Source of the DNA: Hyphomicrobium sp. 12-62-95
GTDB taxonomy: Bacteria; Pseudomonadota; Alphaproteobacteria; Rhizobiales; Hyphomicrobiaceae
DNA: 64,000 bases
Direction: 5' to 3'
Assembly: GCA_002279935.1 (NCBI GenBank)
Contig: NCCZ01000022.1
Span: 1-64,000, forward strand
Positions 1-8,803 of this stretch are shown piece after piece (positions within the stretch are counted from its first letter, which is position 1; each line of letters starts with the position of its first letter). A program made the translations under genes and the position numbers. The notes beneath the pieces are model-generated. The model had not been told where the DNA came from. It did not search any database and saw only the letters and a program-made list of their open reading frames with translations.

Positions 1-1
1 T

Positions 2-790
2 GCGACGTGCGAAGCTTGCGCGATTTTCGTTGCTGGTGCCCGGGACCTCGCCGTAGATGCCAAAGCCTCAGCATCGGACCGAAGTCACCGATTCAGGCCG
101 ACTGCATTCATTGTTCTCGGCTTTTTCTTGGTGCTGGGGATCGGAAGCCAAGTCCTGGCAAAATTTCTGACGCACCGCACACCCATGGTGGCAACGGCAC
201 CCGCACCGCCCGCTCCTGCGAAGGCCCCTGCCCCGGCCGCCGCGGCGCCGGCACCTGCTGCCGCACCGGTCGCGGCAGCACCCGTTGCCCCCGCACCGGC
301 TCCGGCTGCCCCTCCAGCTGCCGCGCCGACATCGGCGATGACGAAGCTGGCGCTGGCGGGCGGTGCTGAGATCGATGCGTCCGGAACGGGCGTGGAAAGC
401 CAGCTCCTCGGCTTCATCACCGATGCGAATGCTCAGATCGACAAGACCAAGTGGTTTGATTTCGACCGTCTGAATTTCGAGACGGGCTCCGCGAAGTTGA
501 CCGCAGACTCCAAGGCCCAGGTCGACAATATGGCGGCCATTCTCAAGGCGTATCCGGCGGTGAAGATCAAGATCGGCGGCTATACGGACAACACCGGCAA
601 GCCGGAGAACAACCTCAAGCTTTCCGATAGCCGCGCGAAGGCGGTGATGGAGGCCCTCGTCGGGCTGGGAATCGCTGCCGACCGGCTTGAGGCGGAGGGC
701 TATGGTGAGCAGTTTGCCATCGCTGACAACGCCACGCCGGAAGGCCGCGCCAAGAACCGGCGCATCTCGGTCAGCGTGCGCGCGAAGTAA
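2..790 (+). CDS. OmpA-family peptidoglycan-binding protein, 5' partial
   Basis: The frame is open from the left edge of the window to the TAA at 788-790 and has no credible start before a membrane helix encoded at about 92-165, so the gene most likely begins outside the window. In order the visible part shows a basic stretch, one transmembrane segment, a linker of about 55 residues made almost only of Ala and Pro (about 185-340), and a C-terminal OmpA domain (about 450-785) with the family features DFDRLNFETGSAKL, GGYTDNTG and the NRRISV end. OmpA domains bind diaminopimelate in peptidoglycan; with an N-terminal anchor this is probably an inner-membrane or periplasm-spanning tether. An in-frame TTG at 128 could be called as a start, but it would cut the helix in half. 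Confidence 0.8.
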   Translation, partial: ATCEACAIFVAGARDLAVDAKASASDRSHRFRPTAFIVLGFFLVLGIGSQVLAKFLTHRTPMVATAPAPPAPAKAPAPAAAAPAPAAAPVAAAPVAPAPAPAAPPAAAPTSAMTKLALAGGAEIDASGTGVESQLLGFITDANAQIDKTKWFDFDRLNFETGSAKLTADSKAQVDNMAAILKAYPAVKIKIGGYTDNTGKPENNLKLSDSRAKAVMEALVGLGIAADRLEAEGYGEQFAIADNATPEGRAKNRRISVSVRAK

Positions 791-815
791 GTTTTCTTAC
801 GGCAAGCCTTTTCTT

Positions 816-856
816 GAGAGCGGATGCCCCATGCGGCACCCGCTCTCCTTTTTTGG
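816..856 (+). terminator. Rho-independent terminator after the OmpA-family gene
   Basis: A 13-bp stem with one mismatch (arms 816-828 and 834-846, loop 829-833) is followed at once by CC and six T. It lies 26 bases after the OmpA-family stop codon and ends that transcript before the DUF599 gene. Confidence 0.85.
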
Positions 857-920
857 CTTTAGGAGCGGTGCCGACCCCGATAGTGTGCCGGTTCCCATCG
901 CTGTTTCGTGAGCTCGCACC

Positions 921-1616
921 TTGATTTTCGATCAGATTTCAATTCTCGACTTGGCTGCCGTCTGTTGGTTCGTGGGGATCATCGCAGCCTATGAGTTCGT
1001 CTCGACGCGGCCCAGCATCTACGCCAAGTCGATCGCCTATTATGTGCAGACCCACCGGCGCGGGTGGATGATTGAGATGGCGGAGCGGGATAGCCGCATC
1101 GTCGATGGCCAGCTGCTCGGCTGGCTGGTGAATGCCAACGCGTTCTTTGCCTCGACCACCGTCATCGTGATCGGGGGTCTGGCGGCGCTGTTGTCGTACG
1201 GCGAGAAGGCGCGCGAGATCGTCGAGGCCTTGCCGTACGCGGCAGCGTCGACGGCGACGCTGTGGGAGATCAAGGTCATCTTTCTCATGATGATCATGAT
1301 CTATGCGTTCTTCAAGTTTGCCTGGGCGTTCCGGCTGTCGCACTACACGGTGATGATGATGGGGTCGACGCCTCCTCATGATCATCCCGATGCCGCGGCG
1401 CGGCGCAGCCACGCCGTGCGGACGGCGGAGTTGCTTGGACTTGTCGGCTGGCATTCGAACCTGGGGCTGCGGTCGTTTTATTACACGATCGCCGGTCTGA
1501 TGTGGTTCTTCCATCCGGTGGCGTTCATCATCGCGGCATCGTGGGTGGTGCTCATCCTCACGCGGCGCGATTTCTTTTCGCAGTCGCGTGCCATTCTCAA
1601 GGGTCTGGATGCTTAG
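921..1616 (+). CDS. DUF599 family membrane protein
   Basis: 231 residues starting at a TTG; the next possible starts would remove the first membrane helix. The sequence has about four hydrophobic segments (residues about 5-25, 75-95, 120-140, 190-215) and the family features FFASTTVIVIGG and YAFFKFAWAFRLSHY. DUF599 proteins are widespread in Proteobacteria and have no assigned function. The stop codon overlaps the stop of the convergent exporter gene by a few bases, so the two transcripts run into each other. The recognition is by family resemblance from memory. Confidence 0.85.
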   Translation: MIFDQISILDLAAVCWFVGIIAAYEFVSTRPSIYAKSIAYYVQTHRRGWMIEMAERDSRIVDGQLLGWLVNANAFFASTTVIVIGGLAALLSYGEKAREIVEALPYAAASTATLWEIKVIFLMMIMIYAFFKFAWAFRLSHYTVMMMGSTPPHDHPDAAARRSHAVRTAELLGLVGWHSNLGLRSFYYTIAGLMWFFHPVAFIIAASWVVLILTRRDFFSQSRAILKGLDA

Positions 1617-2446
1617 CCGAAGAGGCTCCACAAGAACTTGACGGCCACAAGCGCCAGGAAGGCTGCGAATGCCAGTTCCAGCGCGCGTTTAGGTAAGCCA
1701 TGCGCGGCGCGAACGCCTAGGGGCGCGAAGGTGAGACTCGTCGGCAGCATGACAAGGGCTGCAGGGATATTGACGTAGCCCAGAGAACCCGGTGGCAGCT
1801 CTGCGGCGCCCCAGCCTGCCCACATGTAGCCGATGCCGCCCATGACGGCGATGGGCGGGCCGAAGCCCGACGACGTGGCCACCGCCGCCAGTACGGGATA
1901 GCCGAATAACATCAGCAGCGAGACCATGAACAGCCCGCCGCCGATGCTCATCAAGGCGGAGAGAACGCCGATGGAGAAGGCTGCGGCTTCGAGCGCTTTG
2001 GAGGATGGCAGCGCGTCGCCGAGGCGCCAGTCGTCGCGGCCGATTGCGAGTTTCAGGCTCATGACAATGGCGGCGATGACCCACACCCAGCGCAGAGTTT
2101 CGCTGGAGGAGATGCTGGCGAGCGCCACACCCACGATAACGCCGAGAAGCACGGCCGGCGCGAGACGCTTGAGGGCCGCCATGTCGACGGCATTGCGCGC
2201 GCGCTGGGCGAGAAAGGACCTGAGGCCTGTGGGACCGATCACGGCGAACGACGTGCCGAGCGTGACCTGCATACGGACATCTTCGGGCACGCCGGCAGCG
2301 CCCATCGCGGCATAGAGAACGGGAACAAGGACCGACCCGCCACCGATGCCGAAAAGCCCTGAGAGAAAGCCCGCAGCCATGCCGGCCACGGCAAGCGCTG
2401 CGATCATCGGGGCATAGGCGATCAGATGGGCGGTGAGATCTGACAT
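1613..2446 (-). CDS. TauE/SafE (TSUP) family anion exporter
   Basis: 277 residues with about eight predicted membrane helices in two halves. The repeated half-motifs GLFGIGGGSVLVPVL near the N-terminus and LMSIGGGLFMVSLLM in the middle are typical of the TSUP family, which moves sulfite, sulfoacetate or other sulfur- or carbon-containing anions across the inner membrane. The substrate cannot be read from the sequence. It lies 12 bases downstream of dusA on the same strand and is probably cotranscribed with it, a positional link only. Confidence 0.85.
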   Translation of the reverse strand: MSDLTAHLIAYAPMIAALAVAGMAAGFLSGLFGIGGGSVLVPVLYAAMGAAGVPEDVRMQVTLGTSFAVIGPTGLRSFLAQRARNAVDMAALKRLAPAVLLGVIVGVALASISSSETLRWVWVIAAIVMSLKLAIGRDDWRLGDALPSSKALEAAAFSIGVLSALMSIGGGLFMVSLLMLFGYPVLAAVATSSGFGPPIAVMGGIGYMWAGWGAAELPPGSLGYVNIPAALVMLPTSLTFAPLGVRAAHGLPKRALELAFAAFLALVAVKFLWSLFG

Positions 2447-2458
2447 CAGGGGGGACGA

Positions 2459-3463
2459 TTACTCGGCTGCGGGCGACAGGACGATGGCGCTCTCGCCTTC
2501 GGCAGCGGCGATAGCCTTCATCAGAACCTCAGCTCCGGCACCGGGACGTTGGCCCTGTTCGCTCAAGATACGGCGGAAGAGGCGTCCGCGCGGGCGGCCG
2601 TGGTAGAGGCCCAGCACATGGCGGGAGATGTTGTTGAGCCGGCCGCCGTTGGCAATTTGGCGTTCGATGGCGGGGATCAAGCGTTCGAGCGCGGCGCAGC
2701 GGGTGATGGGCTCTAACGTCGCGCCGAAGAAGCGGCGGTCGACACCGGCGAGGAGGTAGGGATCGTGGTAGGCGGCGCGGCCGAGCATGACGCCATCGAC
2801 GTGGCGCAAGTGTTCGTCGCAGGCATCGAGGCTGTCGATGCCGCCGTTGATGACGATGGTGAGATCGGGGCGCTCGGCCTTCAGGCGATAGACGCGGGCG
2901 TAGTCGAGCGGGGGGATCTCGCGGTTTTCTTTCGGCGAGAGACCTTGCAGCCAGGCTTTGCGAGCGTGGACGATGAAGTGCCGGCAGCCACCGGCGGCAA
3001 CCGTGTCGATGAAGCGGCGGAAATCTTCCTCGGCGTCCTGGTCGTCAATGCCGATGCGGCACTTCACGGTGACGGGAATGGAGACGGCGTTCGCCATCGC
3101 GGATACGCAGCGGGCGACGAGATCGGGTTCGGCCATGAGGCAGGCGCCAAATCGGCCCTCCTGCACGCGGTCAGACGGGCAGCCGACATTGAGATTGATT
3201 TCGCGGTAGCCCATGTCTTCGCCGATGCGGGCAGCCACGGCGAGCTTGGCCGGATCGGAGCCACCAAGTTGCAGGGCCACGGGGTGTTCGGCGGGGTCGA
3301 AGCCCAAAAGGCGATCGCGATTGCCGTGGAGGATGGCTTCCGCCGTCACCATCTCGGTGTAGAGCAGCGCATGGCGCGTCAGTCCGCGATGGAAGAACCG
3401 GCAGTGCCGGTCGGTCCAATCCATCATGGGTGCGACTGAGAAGCGGTGGGTGGGCTCGGTCAT
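2459..3463 (-). CDS. dusA: tRNA-dihydrouridine(20/20a) synthase DusA
   Basis: 334 residues, the normal DusA length. It reduces uridine 20/20a in the tRNA D-loop with FMN and NADPH. Visible signatures are SVAPMMDWTDRHCR at the N-terminus, the active-site segment NVGCPSDRVQEGRFGACLM with the catalytic Cys near residue 95, the CRIGIDD segment and the FMN phosphate site NGGIDS. The C-terminal helical tRNA-binding domain is present. The start gives the standard N-terminus. It is followed directly by the exporter gene, and the FNR-type regulator lies divergently upstream. Confidence 0.95.
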   Translation of the reverse strand: MTEPTHRFSVAPMMDWTDRHCRFFHRGLTRHALLYTEMVTAEAILHGNRDRLLGFDPAEHPVALQLGGSDPAKLAVAARIGEDMGYREINLNVGCPSDRVQEGRFGACLMAEPDLVARCVSAMANAVSIPVTVKCRIGIDDQDAEEDFRRFIDTVAAGGCRHFIVHARKAWLQGLSPKENREIPPLDYARVYRLKAERPDLTIVINGGIDSLDACDEHLRHVDGVMLGRAAYHDPYLLAGVDRRFFGATLEPITRCAALERLIPAIERQIANGGRLNNISRHVLGLYHGRPRGRLFRRILSEQGQRPGAGAEVLMKAIAAAEGESAIVLSPAAE

Positions 3464-3638
3464 GCGGCTTGGTACTCAATCGCTAGCCTCGCCGCATCCT
3501 AAAGTTGGCGGAGGACACGGTAAACATCATTCATGAACGTTGTCGGGGATGCGGCGGGCCATCAGGGCGGCCGCAACGTCTTGGTCCGGGTGTGCCGACG
3601 CGGCGCGGGGGGCTTTGACAAATAGCCCCTTGTTTCGT

Positions 3639-3652
3639 TTGATTTCCATCAA
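3639..3652. promoter_or_regulatory. Perfect FNR/FixK box (anaerobox)
   Basis: The 14-base palindrome TTGATTTCCATCAA matches the consensus TTGAT-N4-ATCAA at every defined position. It lies about 85 bases before the start of the FNR-type regulator gene, which fits autoregulation, and 176 bases upstream of dusA in the other direction. The matching recognition residues are present in the downstream regulator. Confidence 0.85.
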
Positions 3653-3737
3653 TTCGCGTCGGCGCGATGCGGCATACACAGGTCGGCATCAGGTCCGGAT
3701 TGTCCCGTGACCGGTCTCAAGCGAGCCGAGGTGCGCC

Positions 3738-4460
3738 GTGACGCTTCGTATCAGATGTCAGCAGTGCTCCGTTCGCAGCTGTGCGCCCTGCAGCGCGCTC
3801 ACGGCGGCGACCGCCGATCAGCTTGCGCGGATCGTGCATCGCCGACGGATACCGGCCGGACAGATTTTGTACGGCGGACCGGACAGAGCGAAGACGTTCT
3901 CGATTATCGTTGAGGGCGTGGTGAAACTCGTCAATGTGCAGCCGGACGGAAGCAACCAGATCGTCGGATTGCAGTTCCCATCGGAGTTTGTCGGCCGGCC
4001 ATTCGTGGAGGGCGCCCCGCTCGTGGCGGAAGCGGCAACCGATCTTGAGGTGTGTGCGTTTTCCGGCAGCGCGTTCGAGACCCTCATGCAGACGCATGCC
4101 GATCTGGAGCGGACGATTTTCAAGCGGACGCTCGATGATCTCGATTTCGCGCGGCAGTGGATGTCGATGATCGCTCGCAAGACGGCTGAGGAGCGGGTGG
4201 CGAGCTTGCTCATGCTGATTGCTAGCAAATTCCGCGATAAGGCGCGTGATGGCAGGCAAGCAGTCGCGGGACTGGAATTCAATCTTCCGCTGTCGCGAAC
4301 GGAAATCGCCGAGTGCCTCGGGCTGCGGCTCGAAACGGTGAGCCGCCAGTTTGCAGCGCTGAAGGCGGAAGGCATCATTACGACCGGCCGGCGCCGGGGT
4401 TTGAAGGTGGCCGATATGGCGGCGCTCGGGGAACGGGCGCAGGGGCTGGTGCACGCTTAA
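3738..4460 (+). CDS. FNR/FnrL-type oxygen-responsive transcription regulator
   Basis: 240 residues, GTG start. It has the Crp/FNR layout: an N-terminal Cys cluster (Cys 7, 10, 15 and 18), a cyclic-nucleotide-like beta barrel with a further Cys at 106 in EVCAF, a dimer helix at about 135-165, and a winged helix-turn-helix with LSRTEIAECLGLRLETVSR at about 185-203. E199, S202 and R203 match the E-xx-SR triad that reads TTGAT half sites in FNR. The spacing Cys7-x2-Cys10-x7-Cys18 resembles FnrL and, with Cys106, would allow a [4Fe-4S] oxygen sensor. A perfect FNR box lies upstream. The extra Cys15 makes the exact ligand set uncertain. Confidence 0.9.
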   Translation: MTLRIRCQQCSVRSCAPCSALTAATADQLARIVHRRRIPAGQILYGGPDRAKTFSIIVEGVVKLVNVQPDGSNQIVGLQFPSEFVGRPFVEGAPLVAEAATDLEVCAFSGSAFETLMQTHADLERTIFKRTLDDLDFARQWMSMIARKTAEERVASLLMLIASKFRDKARDGRQAVAGLEFNLPLSRTEIAECLGLRLETVSRQFAALKAEGIITTGRRRGLKVADMAALGERAQGLVHA

Positions 4461-4546
4461 GGACTGGGCGGGTCGTTGCGCGGTTGACGGCGGCCTTTTT
4501 GTGCGCGCAGGCTCAAAGCGTTGTCCGCAAGACCCTGGAAGCCAAC

Positions 4547-6100
4547 GTGAGCGATGATTCCGACATCAGCGATTGTCAGCGCGACGTGATCGCGTTTCTG
4601 GCAGGTGCCGGTTTGGTGGGGCCGCAGGCGAGGGCCGTGCGCCGGATCGATACGCATGGCGCGCACGTCTTCATTGGCGCGCATGACGTCTACAAGATCA
4701 AGCGGGCGGTGCGCTATCCGTACATGGATTTTTCCTCACTCGCCAAACGGCGAGCAGCTTGCGCGCGCGAGGTGGAGATCAATGTACCGCATGCTCCGGC
4801 TGTGTACAAAGGTCTGGTGGCGATCACGCGTGAAGCGGATGGGCGGTTGGTGCTCAACGGTGCGGGAGAGCCCGTCGAATGGGCGGTGCACATGGCCCGG
4901 TTTGCTGAAGAGGATGTGCTCGTCAACCGGGTGGCACGGACGGCCTTGACTGTGGATGAGGCCAAGGCGCTGGCGGATGCCGTCGTTGCCTCGCATGGTG
5001 CCGCTCAGGTTGTTGTTGAACCGCCGGAGCGGGCGACGATCGCGGCTATTGCTCACAATGTTCTAGCGGCACTGCCGGGTCTTTTCGGCGGAGATGACGG
5101 GGATGTGCTGGAGCTTACCTCTGAATTGTCGCGACGCATTGCAGTGCTTGCCCCGCTGTTCGCAGAGCGCGCGCGGGCCGGGTGCGTGCGGCGGTGCCAT
5201 GGCGATTTGCATTTGGGCAATGTCGTGTTCATCGGCGGTGCGCCGACACTGTTCGATGCGCTGGAATTTGATGAGGCGTTGGCGACCGTCGATATACTCT
5301 ACGATTTCGCTTTTCTGTTGATGGATTTGGATCACCGCGGGCACCGGGCGGCGGCGAATGCGGTGTTCAATCGCTATATCTGGCGGCGGCAGGAGCACAC
5401 CGATCTTGAGGGGCTTGCAGCTTTGCCAGTGTTTATGGCGCTGCGCGCGGCAATCCGGGCCATGGTGGGCGCGCAACGGGCAGCGTCAACGCATGAGGGG
5501 CTGGCGGAATCGCGGGCCTATCTCACTCGGGCACGGTCGTATCTGGCGGATGAGCGGCCTCTTCTCGTGGTCACGGGGGGATTGTCGGGATCGGGTAAGT
5601 CGACGTTAGCGGCAGCCTTGGCGCCGATGCTCGGGCGCGCACCGGGTGCGCTGCATGTGCGCAGCGATCTGGAACGCAAGGCGCTGTTTGGTGCCGGCGA
5701 ACTCGAGCGTTTGCCGGAAACTGCTTATGGCGCGGACGTGACGGCCCGCGTCTATGCACGCCTACTGGCGAAGAGCGAAGCGGCGTTGCGCGTGGGTCAC
5801 TCGGTGGTTGCGGATGCGGTTCATGCCCATCCCTCCGAACGCGCCGAAATGGCGGCGCTGGCCCAGCGCGCGGGCGCACTGTTCGTCGCATTCTGGCTCG
5901 ACGCGCCGCGCGACGTGTTGCTGCAACGGGTTGGTGCACGCAAAAAGGACGCCTCGGACGCCACGCCGCAGGTGGTTGAACGGCAAATGTCCTACGATCT
6001 GGGCGAGCTCGAATGGACGCGACTCGACGCCAGCGGGACTCCTGAGGAAACGCGCTGCACGGCAATGTCATATTTGCATGCGAGCATGGGTCCAAGATGA
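4547..6100 (+). CDS. Bifunctional aminoglycoside phosphotransferase-like / P-loop kinase protein
   Basis: 517 residues from a GTG at 4547 preceded by GGAAG; the reading frame is open further upstream but that part overlaps the regulator gene. The N-terminal half resembles the aminoglycoside/choline kinase fold, with the catalytic loop HGDLHLGNVV near residue 218 and the metal-binding LFDALEFDE after it. The C-terminal half begins with a Walker A motif GGLSGSGKST near residue 343 and resembles shikimate- or gluconate-kinase-like P-loop enzymes. This two-domain family (COG2187 plus COG0645 in my recollection) is conserved but of unknown substrate. Its stop overlaps the start of the next gene as ATGA, so the two are translationally coupled and follow the FNR-type regulator. 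Confidence 0.85.
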   Translation: MSDDSDISDCQRDVIAFLAGAGLVGPQARAVRRIDTHGAHVFIGAHDVYKIKRAVRYPYMDFSSLAKRRAACAREVEINVPHAPAVYKGLVAITREADGRLVLNGAGEPVEWAVHMARFAEEDVLVNRVARTALTVDEAKALADAVVASHGAAQVVVEPPERATIAAIAHNVLAALPGLFGGDDGDVLELTSELSRRIAVLAPLFAERARAGCVRRCHGDLHLGNVVFIGGAPTLFDALEFDEALATVDILYDFAFLLMDLDHRGHRAAANAVFNRYIWRRQEHTDLEGLAALPVFMALRAAIRAMVGAQRAASTHEGLAESRAYLTRARSYLADERPLLVVTGGLSGSGKSTLAAALAPMLGRAPGALHVRSDLERKALFGAGELERLPETAYGADVTARVYARLLAKSEAALRVGHSVVADAVHAHPSERAEMAALAQRAGALFVAFWLDAPRDVLLQRVGARKKDASDATPQVVERQMSYDLGELEWTRLDASGTPEETRCTAMSYLHASMGPR

Positions 6101-8787
6101 CAACGCGAAATCTCGACTCTCTTTTGACGCCGCGATCCGTGGCGCTGATCGGGGCCAGCCCGACACCGAATTCGGTTGGACACGTGGTCGCGCGCAATCT
6201 TCTGCGCGCCGGGTTCACTGGGCGTATTCAGTTCGTCAATCCGAAGCACCGCCATGTCGAGGAACAGGCTTGCGTTACATCCGTGCGCGAGTTGGAGGGT
6301 GTGCCGGATCTAGCCGTGGTTGCGACGCCGCCCGATACGGTGCCCAGCATCATCGCTGAGTTGGGCGCCAAGGGTGTGCGGGCGGCAGTGGTGATCACGG
6401 CGGGGCTCAGCGCCGATCAAAAGGCCGCCGTACTGAAGGCGGCGCGGCCGACGTGCCTTCGGGTGCAGGGTCCGAATTGCCTCGGGTTGATGCTGCCTCA
6501 AATCGGATTGGATGCCAGTTTTTCGCACATCGCGCCGCTCAAGGGCGATCTCGCGTTTCTGTCTCAATCGGGCGCACTGGTGACGAGCATTGTCGACTGG
6601 GCTGCGTCGCGGGGCATCGGGTTCAGCCACGTGGTGTCGCTGGGCGATATGCTGGATGTCGATTTCGGGGACCTGCTCGACTATTTGGCGGCGGACACCT
6701 CGAGCCGGGCCATTCTGCTCTACATCGAGAACATCACGAATGCGCCGAAGTTCATGTCGGCGGCGCGGCGGGCGGCGCGTGCGAAGCCCGTGATCGTGAT
6801 CAAGTCGGGGCGGCATTCGGCGGGCGCGAAGGCGGCACTGTCGCACACGGGCGCGTTGGCGGGCTCGGATAAGGCGTATGAGGCCGCGTTCCGGCGCGCC
6901 GGCGTGTTGCGCGTGCGCGAGATTGAACAGTTGTTCGATGCAGCCGAGACGCTGTCGCGCGTTGGCCGCATCAGCGGGGAACGGTTGACGATCATCACCA
7001 ACGGCGGGGGGGCCGGCGTTCTGGCCGTGGACCGGTTGTCGGATTGGGGCGGGACGCTGGCGTCGCTCGATGCGCCGACGATCGCCGCACTCAACGCCGC
7101 GCTACCGTCAACGTGGTCGCATGCCAATCCCGTCGACATCATTGGGGATGCCTCGCCGGAGCGGTACACGGCGGCGGTTGAGGCCGTTCTCAACGACAAG
7201 GGAACGGATGCCATCCTCGTGATGAATTGCCCGACGGCGCTCGCCGACAGCACGAAGGCGGCAGAAGCTGTCATCGCGGCGGTGAGGGCGCACAAGCCAG
7301 ATGGCCGGCGGCGGCCGCTTCTCAGCGTGTGGCTCGGCAATGGCACGGCGGAACCGGGGCGGGCGGCATTTCGCGCGGCGGGACATCCATCGTTTGAGAG
7401 CCCCGACGATGCGATCAACGGTTTTATGCAATTGGTCCGGCACCGGCGGGCGCAGGACCTTTTGATGCGGACGCCGCCGTCGTTGCCGGACGACATGGGG
7501 CTTGATCCTCAATTCGTGAACCGGGCGCTGAAGGATGCGCTGAAACGCGGCGAGACGGTTCTAGGGGAAGCCCCGTCGAAGGATATCCTGGCGGCCTATG
7601 GCATCAAGACGGTCCCGACGCGGACGGCGGCGACGCCGGAAGAGGCGCGGGCCGTGGCCACCGAATTGCTCGCCTCCACGAAGGCCGTGGCGTTGAAGAT
7701 CCGTTCGCCGGACATCACGCATAAATCCGATATCGGCGGCGTGCGGCTCGATCTCAACACGCCTGAAGATTGCGCGGATGCCGCCGAGGCGATGCTGAGC
7801 CGGATCAAGCGGCTGAAGCCTAATGCGCACATCGAGGGCTTCACCGTGCAGCCGATGATCCGCAAGAAGGATGCGCACGAGTTGTTTGCCGGCGTCAGCA
7901 CGGATCAGACGTTTGGGCCGCTGATCGTGTTTGGTGCCGGTGGGACGGGGGTGGAGGTGATGCGGGATACAGCGGAAGCATTACCGCCGCTCGATCTCGG
8001 CTTGGCGCACGATCTGATGGCGCAGACGCGGGTGTCGAGACTGCTGGCCGGCTATCGCGACCGGCCGGCTGCCGATCTCGACCGGATTGCAATGGTTCTC
8101 GTTCGGCTCAGCTATCTGGTCGCCGAGCATCCCGAAATTCGGGAGATCGATATCAATCCGCTGCTGGCCGACGACCACGATGTTGTGGCGCTCGATGCGC
8201 GCATTGTGATCGCCGATCCCGTTCTCAACCCGCGCGTGCCCATGAGCATTCGGCCGTATCCAGCGCGCTGGGAGACCGATTTTCTGCTGGGCGGAAGCCA
8301 GGAGTTGCTGATCCGTCCAATCCGGCCCGACGACGAATTGCGCTACGACGCCTTTTTCAAGCAGGTCACGCCGCATGACATGCGGATGCGCTTCTTCATG
8401 GCGGCGAAGTCTCTGAACCACGCGACGATCGCGCGGCTGACTCAGATCGATTATGGGCGGGAGATGGCCTTCGTCGCCATCGAGAAGGCGACAGGAACGC
8501 TGTTGGGCGTCGCGCGCATGATGGCGGGAGCGGACTACCAGAAGGCGGAGTTCGCGGTTCTGGTTGCGTCGCACTTGAAGGGCAAGGGGCTCGGCAAGCG
8601 CTTGATGCAGCATTTGATTGCTTACGCGCGGGCCGAGGGCCTCAGCGAACTATCAGGCACAGTGCTGGCCGAGAACCAGACCATGCTCGATTTTTGCGCG
8701 CGGCTTGGGTTTGCCATCTGCGACGACCCAGAGGATGCGGGCGTACGTTTGGCGACCCTCAATCTGGCCAATGCCAAGGCCGCGTGA
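6097..8787 (+). CDS. ADP-forming acyl-CoA synthetase-like protein with C-terminal GNAT acetyltransferase (Pat/PatZ type)
   Basis: 896 residues, the length of protein lysine acetyltransferases of the Pat/PatZ (YfiQ) type. In order: CoA-binding Rossmann domain with VALIGASPTPNSVG (about 15-28), succinyl-CoA-synthetase-like flavodoxin domains with FLSQSGALVTSIVDW (about 154-168), an ATP-grasp domain with LKIRSPDITHKSDIGGV and GAGGTGVEVMRD (about 490-720), and a GNAT domain near the end with the acetyl-CoA loop LKGKGLGKRLMQHL. The phosphohistidine segment SHTG is intact (His250); in E. coli PatZ the corresponding segment reads NTTAG. The protein may therefore be a working acyl-CoA synthetase as well as an acetyltransferase. 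ATGA overlap couples it to the kinase-like gene. Confidence 0.85.
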   Translation: MTTRNLDSLLTPRSVALIGASPTPNSVGHVVARNLLRAGFTGRIQFVNPKHRHVEEQACVTSVRELEGVPDLAVVATPPDTVPSIIAELGAKGVRAAVVITAGLSADQKAAVLKAARPTCLRVQGPNCLGLMLPQIGLDASFSHIAPLKGDLAFLSQSGALVTSIVDWAASRGIGFSHVVSLGDMLDVDFGDLLDYLAADTSSRAILLYIENITNAPKFMSAARRAARAKPVIVIKSGRHSAGAKAALSHTGALAGSDKAYEAAFRRAGVLRVREIEQLFDAAETLSRVGRISGERLTIITNGGGAGVLAVDRLSDWGGTLASLDAPTIAALNAALPSTWSHANPVDIIGDASPERYTAAVEAVLNDKGTDAILVMNCPTALADSTKAAEAVIAAVRAHKPDGRRRPLLSVWLGNGTAEPGRAAFRAAGHPSFESPDDAINGFMQLVRHRRAQDLLMRTPPSLPDDMGLDPQFVNRALKDALKRGETVLGEAPSKDILAAYGIKTVPTRTAATPEEARAVATELLASTKAVALKIRSPDITHKSDIGGVRLDLNTPEDCADAAEAMLSRIKRLKPNAHIEGFTVQPMIRKKDAHELFAGVSTDQTFGPLIVFGAGGTGVEVMRDTAEALPPLDLGLAHDLMAQTRVSRLLAGYRDRPAADLDRIAMVLVRLSYLVAEHPEIREIDINPLLADDHDVVALDARIVIADPVLNPRVPMSIRPYPARWETDFLLGGSQELLIRPIRPDDELRYDAFFKQVTPHDMRMRFFMAAKSLNHATIARLTQIDYGREMAFVAIEKATGTLLGVARMMAGADYQKAEFAVLVASHLKGKGLGKRLMQHLIAYARAEGLSELSGTVLAENQTMLDFCARLGFAICDDPEDAGVRLATLNLANAKAA

Positions 8788-8803
8788 GTGATCGGGTTGC
8801 AGC

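Noticed and set aside
921..935. Second FNR-box-like sequence TTGATTTTCGATCAG
   Set aside because: The half sites are five bases apart instead of four, the second is imperfect, and it overlaps the DUF599 start codon.
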